The notes under the pieces: model-generated
What the model was told of the DNA's origin: nothing
Seen by the model: only the letters and a program-made list of their open reading frames with translations
The model's database searches: none
Translations under genes and position numbers: made by a program
Shown here: positions 57,515-64,000 of the stretch, in pieces
How the letters are laid out: the number at the start of each line of letters is the position of its first letter
Position numbering within the stretch: the first letter of the stretch is position 1
Assembly (NCBI GenBank): GCA_009760855.2
Contig: WPIO01000034.1
Location: forward strand, 535,001 to 599,000
DNA length: 64,000 bases
From: Cristatella mucedo
Taxonomy: Eukaryota; Bryozoa; Phylactolaemata; Cristatellidae
Reading direction: 5' to 3'

Positions 57515-59445
57515 AGGTCACTTTGCTTCTCTCGATTCTTTGTGCAGAAGATAGACAAGATCAGGGAGTCAATCCCTACGATGACAGCACCCCCTAGAAG
57601 GCTGTCACCCCGATTCCTGGTTGCACCTCAATGTCTACATTTAAGCAGGTCACTAGTGATCTCGTCCTGAAGTTCATATCCCAATCAAAGAAGACAAAAA
57701 GTTCTTTGGACCCTTTTTCCATTGTCCTGCTCCTACGTTGCATTGATCTGCTGCTGCCATGCATAACATCATTAATATGTCATTAGCCTCAGGTCATGTC
57801 CCAGCACCTTTAAAAAAATCTATGGTCAGGTCACTTCTCAAGAAAGTGACACTAGACCAAGAGAACTTGAGCAACTACAACCCAGTCTCCCTTCTCCCGT
57901 TCCTATCAAAGACACTGGGACGGGTCGTGGCAGACCAGCTGAACTCCTATATTGAAACTTCAAACCTTACTAGTAAGTTCCAGTCTGGCTTTAGAGCTAA
58001 TCACTTAGCAGAATCAGCATTGCTTAGGGTGTACAACGACCTACTTAGGAATGCAGAAATGGTTAGAGTATCTCTGCTTGTTTTGCTCGATCTTTCGGCA
58101 GCTTTTGATACTATCGATCACCAGTTCTTCTAAAATGCCTCTCATCTTACCTGGGCATCACTGGCACTGCTCTGTAATGTTCAGGTCCTATCTTAGTGGG
58201 AGACTCCAGAGCATTGATGTGAATGGACAAAGATCATCCGAGAAACATCTGAAATATGGGGTACCTCAGGGCTCCATGCTTGGTCCGGTTCTTTTCACGG
58301 TTTGTACTCTCCCTCTTGCTGATGTGTTTGCCAAGCACAATTTAGGCTTTCACCTCTATGCGGATGACACTAAGTTGTACCTTTGCTTTGATCCTTCCTA
58401 GCCTTCGAGCACCTCGAATTCTCTCAAATCACTTACTGCATGCATGTATTGATGACATCCGCACATGGATGGCAGCAAATTTTCTAAAACTAAACGATGA
58501 TAAAACTAACTTACTAGTTATGGGCAAACCCAGTGTGATTCAGAAATCGGAAAGGCTGACGCTCAAAATTGGCTTTGCCAACATATCTCCTGTCGAATCA
58601 GCTCGAAATCTAGGTGTCATGTTCCAAAGTGACCTCTCATTAGACGACCACACCAGCTCCACAGTCAAGTCTGCCAAATTTCTGATACATGACATTGCTC
58701 AAATTCGGGCTTATTTAGATAAGGATACCACATCTAAGTTGGTCCATGCATTGGTGACATCCCATCTTGACTTCTGTAACTCACTTCTTGCTGGCCTACC
58801 AGCATGTGCAATCAGGCGATTACAGCTGCACAACTCTGCAGCTAGGCTTGTCTGTCGTGAGCATTGCAGTTGCCACATCACACCTCGTCTTGCCGACCTG
58901 CACTGGCTCCCAGTCAAGCCACGGATCGACTTCAAGATTTTTTTGCTTTCTTTTAGGTCACTTCATTCTTTGGCCTAGCCTATCTCCCACATCTACTCGC
59001 ACCAGGCCAAGCATCGCACCACCTGCTTTTCGTAATCCAACAGTTCATCTATACCTCGTAGAAACCTCAAATCCTTTGGAGACCATGCATGTAGGTCGTA
59101 TGCTCCCAAAGCCTGGAACTCACTCCGGACTTGGGTGTGAACACCGCCTGACTTGACCACATTTAAAAATAACTTACCTATTTAGGATAGCATTTAGTGG
59201 GTCCCCGTGATTCGTCCTTCGTGTGCTTATGGGTGCTGACACTGTGCATGCTGCCACTAACCACATTTGCATGCTGACCCTGTGCATGACACCTCTAACT
59301 ATGTTATCCATGTTGTTTATCAAGCATGATATTACCCATCATTCAATCGCATTTCCCTTTGCAGCAAATGTAAAGTACCCAGAAAGAGTTTGAGTTCTCA
59401 GAGGATGCTTTATCAAGTGCATTATTATTATTATTATTATTTCGA
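57515..59445 (+). mobile_element. CR1/L2-like LINE, longest plus-strand copy
   Basis: From a linker region (FVQKIDKIRESIP) it runs through the whole RT. It has FQSGFRANHLAESALLRV, motif A LDLSAAFDTIDH (58085), motif B PQGSMLGPVLF (58262), motif C YADDTKLYLCF (58355), then [27 protein letters not shown] and HWLPVKPRIDFK, the 3' UTR and (ATT)n at 59445. At least three frame changes and internal stops break it, and the endonuclease part is missing. It is the best reference copy of the family in this window. Confidence 0.92.
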
Positions 59446-59469
59446 CCTGTTTGAATGTGGACTTTGATC

Positions 59470-59745
59470 TACTGTACAGAATTGAGAGAGGGGAGCTCTG
59501 TGGGGTTGTTATCGAGGGTCAGGAGTCCAGAGGGATGCTGGTTGCTACCGTAGGGATGGACTCTCTGATCCTGTCTATCTTGCTGACAAAGAAGCTAGAG
59601 AAGCGATCAGCTTGATCGCCACAATGACCACTAGGCAAGGAGCTAACCAGGGATGGATTAAGGAGATGGAAGTTGATTGTAGACATCAGCATTTTTGGGC
59701 TGTGCATCTGTGAATCAACTACATTTTACATAAGCTAGACTTAGC
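59470..59745 (-). mobile_element. LINE fragment, linker before RT
   Basis: The minus strand reads LLNPSLVSSLPSGHCG, then DQADRFSSFFVSKIDRIRES and IPTVAT, matching the FFVQKIDKIRES start of the copy at 57515. It extends further upstream toward the endonuclease-RT linker than any other copy here. Confidence 0.7.
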
Positions 59746-59749
59746 CTTA

Positions 59750-62440
59750 GCTAGGATGGATTGGTATTGCCAGCATCGACAAAGGGTTTCAAATAAGATG
59801 TCGACAGAGGTTATATGAATGTTTAGCCTACGAGTGACTCCAAAGCGTCCAGGCGGTTTTCTGTTGGATTTAGATCAGTGCTAATGGTAGGCTATGGCTA
59901 TACGGTCAGCGGAATGTACCCATAGCTGGGACCGTCGTCAGAAAATTCTCTCCGCTGACAGTTTGGTGTGATTAGGTCGTTATCCTCTGGCCGTATAACC
60001 CTGCCAGCTCCTTCGCATTTGAGTAGTAATTGTTTTTGCGGTGTCCAAGTGCTTATGCTAATTCAGAATGATTTGTATGCGATAGTGAGTTTCTGTGCCA
60101 GATGCAGTGCAACAGCCCCGTATTATCACTCATCCACCATTGAACTTTACTGTCTTCTGAAGACCAGTCATTGTTGTATGCTTTATTGATAAGCTGCCTC
60201 ACAAACCTCTTACCACTGCTGGAAATGGTGAAATTTGATTCGTCAGTCCTAGTAGCCCTTAGTCTGTATTCATTTTCTATGAATAACATAATTTAAATAT
60301 ATATATTTATATATATTATATGTTAATAGTTATTTCTGTATTTATACGTAAACAATGTTCTCATGGTCAGGAGTTCTTGCTCACATCCAGAGGGGCAGAA
60401 CTCTTATTCTTTGCTTCTTAAAAGCAGCTTGGACCCTCATAGATTGAGTACTTAGCAATGGCAATTGTGTATCTAAACTGGTAGCTGCCTGAAGGTTCGT
60501 CTCCGATAAGAGTGTAAATGTGTGACTGGACAATCAACTGATTTTAATGAATTAATCTTGGTTATTTGTAGACAATTTATGGCTTTTATGAACCATGCCT
60601 GTTGCCTCCATGTTTCACTGCCTTTTCTAGCCCTGTTCGTTGGAACTGTTGTCTCTGCAGTGTGCCAAAGAGAGTCCAGCGGCTTTGCTGAAGGGAGTCT
60701 ACTAGCCCTTCACACACAAGGCTTGATGAAGACAGCTCATGTTTTCGTTTGGGGCCTCATTTACTTAAGGTGGCGAGTCTAAAAATGCCTACTGCTAGAG
60801 GTAGTGTACTGGACTAGTCACTCACAGGATTTAAATCTCACTGAGCACGTTTGATGACATGGATCGACGATTGAGAAACCGCGGTGAAGCATACAAATCC
60901 TGTCTATATCTGCAGAATATCTTTTTGAAAGCCCTTGCTTGCTGTAGATAGCTACTCACGTAGACCATTCAGCTGCTGGCAGTATCCCATGCCTAGCATA
61001 GTGCAGGCCGACCTCAAAATCAAGGATAACCCCACTCTCTACTGATGAAGTAGCACATAGCAGTTGAACTTCTCTAGCATACCTTTCACCGAAGAATTTT
61101 CTATGCATATGAAGAGGTTATGCTTTCAGGAATTTAGTCGGGTGAGCCATCATGGTCAACGGTAGTCAAACGACTTTACACCATACATACACCAAGTTGG
61201 AGTTTCTACTACTAGACTTTCAACTATACTTCGTTCAGCAGTTATACCAGTTGCTCGTATGACTTCTGATAAGTTAGCAGCAGCCAGGTTGTTATAGCTA
61301 CAAGACCCGTGTGACCGAGCTATGGAAAAGCCAGTCGTTGTAATGACTAAACAGTTCAGGAGTAAGTAAGTAAAACAGGGCAGTAAGTAAAACATCACAA
61401 GCTTGCCCTCTAGTTTTGTAGAACCGTGGCTTAGCCGTCTCATCCGGTTGATAATCTAATGCCCACCAGCAAAGCAGCAGCTCTTACTGTATATACTTGT
61501 CTATAATTACACGGTTGTTAACGGTTTTTATTTTATTTTACACGGGGATCGCCAGTTCTATTTTACTTTAGCTCGTTGGTTGTAAGGGTCATTTCCCAGC
61601 TGTTTTCAAATCAAAAGTAAAGAGAATGGCCACTACTCAGCCCATAAACTCGGCTTCTGTGATCGACACGGTTCGTACGTTCGATTATTTTCTATTACAA
61701 TAAGCTTATGCAGGTCTCTCGACCTTTGAAACTTGTATGTAACTAAATTGTTGTACTATTTTTGGTAAAATGTGTTTTATGTACATAACTACCCTTGTAA
61801 ATGAAACTGTAGTCAAGCTCCATCAAGTTATCATGAAAAGCTTTAGACGGTTCACTATTATACGTGTTTATCTTTATGGTTGATAACCAGACATCGCAGA
61901 CCAGAGAAAGTATAGCGCAAGTTTTCTCCTGCATCTTCACTCGTCAAAATTGGCTCTGCTTTGCCACAATAGGCCACCTGATCAGGCTGTTCGTCGCAAT
62001 AGGATTCACATGTTAGAATGCAGAATGACTGGCATCTCTTTATTGAATGCTATATTAATATTATTAATGTGCAATATTAATTGAATGCAATCTTAATTCA
62101 ATGCCGTGCTGCTTCATAATGGGAGAACAAGTACTCGTCTCGTCATCTGTATCACTCGGGCACCTCAAAGAAGATGGCAATAGTGTAAAGACCGTGCTTT
62201 GCCCCTTTGAGATGTGATTAGTTCGGCTGATAGTTTACCGGCATTCCATGCTATTTTTGCCTTCTGGGCAGCTGGGGACTGCCATCAACGACTCCGCAGC
62301 TGGGAACCGGCCACAGCAAACAGGGCTCTAAGTGATAAGAAACACTGTCAACTGAGAACAACTGCTGGAACTTTGGATGATACTGCTGAAACCACTGCAC
62401 ATCAAATTGGGCCATTTAAAGCAATTGTTTACAGCTCTAG
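59750..62440 (+). other. COPS6 intron 4, right part: no recognised feature
   Basis: AT-rich unassigned intron sequence. A short AT palindrome lies near 60296-60320. GGTAGTGTACTGGACTAGTC followed by GGATTTAAATCTCACTGAGC at 60803-60845 is weakly tRNA-like. I saw no LINE words and no splice-supported frame. Confidence 0.4.
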
Positions 62441-62450
62441 ATAGCTAGTC

Positions 62451-62715
62451 GATAGCCTTCGAGTACTAATGAAACCTTTTCCCTAAGCATTCTGAGGTCA
62501 ATTTCAAACCTGGTGTTATTTTAGATCAAAGATAAAGATCGTTAATTAGAATGAATTCTCTAGGAAGCTCGATGCGAAGAATAAAGTGACTTGGAAGTGG
62601 CTTTTGGAGTCAAAGCCTCGTCACAGTGGTTCGGGCCCTAATTGGCAATCAATCGCAAAGGAGGAGAGTACAAAGAGCTGATTGAGACTATGTTGGAAAA
62701 CTGTACCACAGAAGG
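62451..62715 (+). repeat. Dispersed repeat, copy 2
   Basis: TAGCCTTCGAGTACTAATGA and, about 100 bases on, GAATTCTCTAGGAAGCTC followed by AAAGTGACTTGG, parallel to 5530 and 5640. The second block has a 40-codon open stretch (RKLDAKNKVTWKWLLESKP). The two copies are strongly diverged. Confidence 0.35.
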
Positions 62716-63140
62716 TTGTATTTAGGATGTCCTTTAAAGTGATCAGATCATTGATAAATTGAAGGAGAACACGGCAGTTTAGTTAGTTGGAGTTGCAAGG
62801 CGAGTGCCTCAAATGAGATTTACTGGTTCTTGAGCTGCTAATGACAGTGAAACAGTGACACAAGATTCCATTTTTGAGCTGTTCTGTGAAAGCGATTTGG
62901 AGAACAATCGTAAATCTCGAAAAGCTCCCCTTGAAATCATCGTTTTGTTTAGTTTCAGTACAAATGCATGTTTTGATTCATTTGTTGTTTTTCTGACTAA
63001 ATTAAAACCAAGATGCAAATTTTCCTGTTTTCTCAGGAAATAGGTGCATTTAAATTTACACAGCTATTGGTTTATTTTTATACTTTTGAGGCGTAAGCAA
63101 TTAAGAAATCACTCTAACAACTATGGCGGTACATGGCGTT

Positions 63141-63358
63141 TGTTACATGAACCACAATCTTTTGTTGCTTGCCTTGTGTGACTGAAGTTGTGCCTAATCT
63201 GATACCATCCACCGTGTGAGTGTAGTGGTGCTTTGTGTCTATTTTGCGCTTGTTACATGAGCCGAAATCTCATGTTGCTTGCGTTGTGCAACCAAAGTTG
63301 CTCTCAGTGTGAAACCGGCCAGTGTGTAACTAGCGCTGCTGCTCTGTGTGGCTTCTGA
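63141..63358 (+). repeat. 110-bp tandem duplication before COPS6 exon 5
   Basis: TGTTACATGAACCACAATCT at 63141 and TGTTACATGAGCCGAAATCT at 63251 start two units that stay alignable through TTGTTGCTTGC and GTGTGAGTGTAG/GTGTGTAACTAG. Similarity about 70 percent. Confidence 0.65.
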
Positions 63359-63469
63359 GTATGATGTCGCACATACTATACTTTCACTGTCGCACATACA
63401 CATCGCTCCATTTTGCTTCAACCGATGGGCTATTGCGAAGGGGGCTTGCAGCTCGCTATTGTTTTACAG

Positions 63470-63538
63470 CAATGCAATGATGTCGCCCTTATGACTTATT
63501 TGGCTACAATGACAAAAGGCTGTCAGGCAATTAATCAG
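63470..63538 (+). CDS. COPS6: COPS6 exon 5
   Basis: The acceptor is TTGTTTTACAG. The reading is QCNDVALMTYLATMTKGCQA then INQ, corresponding to human [20 protein letters not shown]. Ends CAG before GTGAGT (phase 0). It is 10.9 kb from exon 4. Confidence 0.95.
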
Positions 63539-63639
63539 GTGAGTAATCAGCTGTATGCTATAATACGTGGCTGTCACATGTTGCTTTGTACGATCGCTTT
63601 TTTTTGCTTTGGCTGAACTGTTCGTGCCTTTCTTTGTAG

Positions 63640-63711
63640 CTCGTAAATCGGTTCAACTGTCTGTACGACCGTCATGGCTCTGGAAGGAGGGTTCGTGGGC
63701 TGTTTTTGTAA
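63640..63711 (+). CDS. COPS6: COPS6 exon 6 (terminal)
   Basis: The acceptor is GCCTTTCTTTGTAG. The reading is LVNRFNCLYDRHGSGRRVRG, then LFL and TAA at 63709-63711. It matches the conserved CSN6 end. Confidence 0.95.
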   Translation, partial: LVNRFNCLYDRHGSGRRVRGLFL

Positions 63712-63967
63712 AAGACATGCCCATATGGATTACATGACTAAACCCCAATGCTCTCTTGTTATAGCTGCTGCTTTGTTTGCTAGTGTATAATATGCAAAAA
63801 CTCCTTGGCATGTGCCATCTGAGAGGAGCTTAGACGTTCGTGCATGTCTCTGTCAAGCTTTGCATTATATTTACTCATAAGCAACGTGTGCTATACATAG
63901 CATCCAAAACCGCCTGCCCTCGCTGGAATTTCTTTCCGTGAATGGAGGTGACTCGAGTGGTACTTAG

Positions 63968-63977
63968 AATAAATAAA
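63968..63977 (+). terminator. COPS6: Polyadenylation signal of COPS6
   Basis: Two overlapping AATAAA words (63968-63973 and 63972-63977) lie 257 bases after the stop, with a TG/TT-rich stretch following. The cleavage site is probably just at or beyond the window end. Confidence 0.7.
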
Positions 63978-64000
63978 GGCTTCTGGTGATTTAAGTTTGC

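Overview
The window looks like nuclear DNA of a metazoan, probably an invertebrate. Evidence: spliced genes with GT/AG introns of up to about 11 kb, an intronless SFT2-type gene beside a six-exon COP9 signalosome subunit 6 gene, many microsatellites, tRNA-derived SINEs, and about 25 copies of one CR1/L2-like LINE whose 3' end is an (ATT)n tail. I cannot name the species. Nothing prokaryotic was seen (no operons, no CRISPR).

Region 1 (1-27,065, plus strand): the 3' part of a multi-exon gene that enters from the left edge. Seven exon candidates (1-381, 990-1084, 5210-5276, 7276-7565, 16870-16947, 23937-23994, 26406-27065) chain with consistent splice phases to about 542 codons and a stop. I do not recognise the protein. 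Its introns hold a degenerate CTCTG/CTATG minisatellite, (TA)n and long (GA)n tracts, GC-rich stretches, two notable DNA hairpins, old LINE fragments, two copies of an unnamed roughly 280-bp repeat and SINEs.

Region 2 (27,066-43,036): no convincing host gene. It is a repeat nest. The main structures are: a 297-bp pogo/Tc1-like MITE; an array of roughly 170-bp tandem repeats (about 29.9-34.1 kb) that flips orientation near 31.69 kb, giving a giant foldback-like inverted array split by LINE insertions; and a second inverted repeat (arms near 37.8-38.4 and 40.9-41.4 kb) enclosing a decayed Gypsy-like LTR/gag fragment and LINE pieces, one of which carries a (CT)n expansion inside its reverse transcriptase.

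Region 3 (43,037-64,000): two recognisable genes diverge from a 319-bp interval. On the minus strand is an intronless SFT2D3-like Golgi/endosome membrane protein (224 aa). On the plus strand is COPS6/CSN6, six coding exons from 44,031 to 63,711 (315 aa), with a polyadenylation signal near 63,968. Its 3.7, 4.0 and 10.9 kb introns carry a TTA-flanked MITE, SINEs, a 63-unit CA repeat and many LINE copies, including a back-to-back LINE pair at 56.1-59.4 kb.

The two recognised genes are housekeeping genes (vesicle traffic; cullin deneddylation). Everything else is mainly transposon history: LINEs, SINEs that share the LINE 3' tail (likely parasites of it), cut-and-paste MITEs, and later microsatellite growth. 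All coordinates of repeats are by eye and may be off by 10-30 bases.
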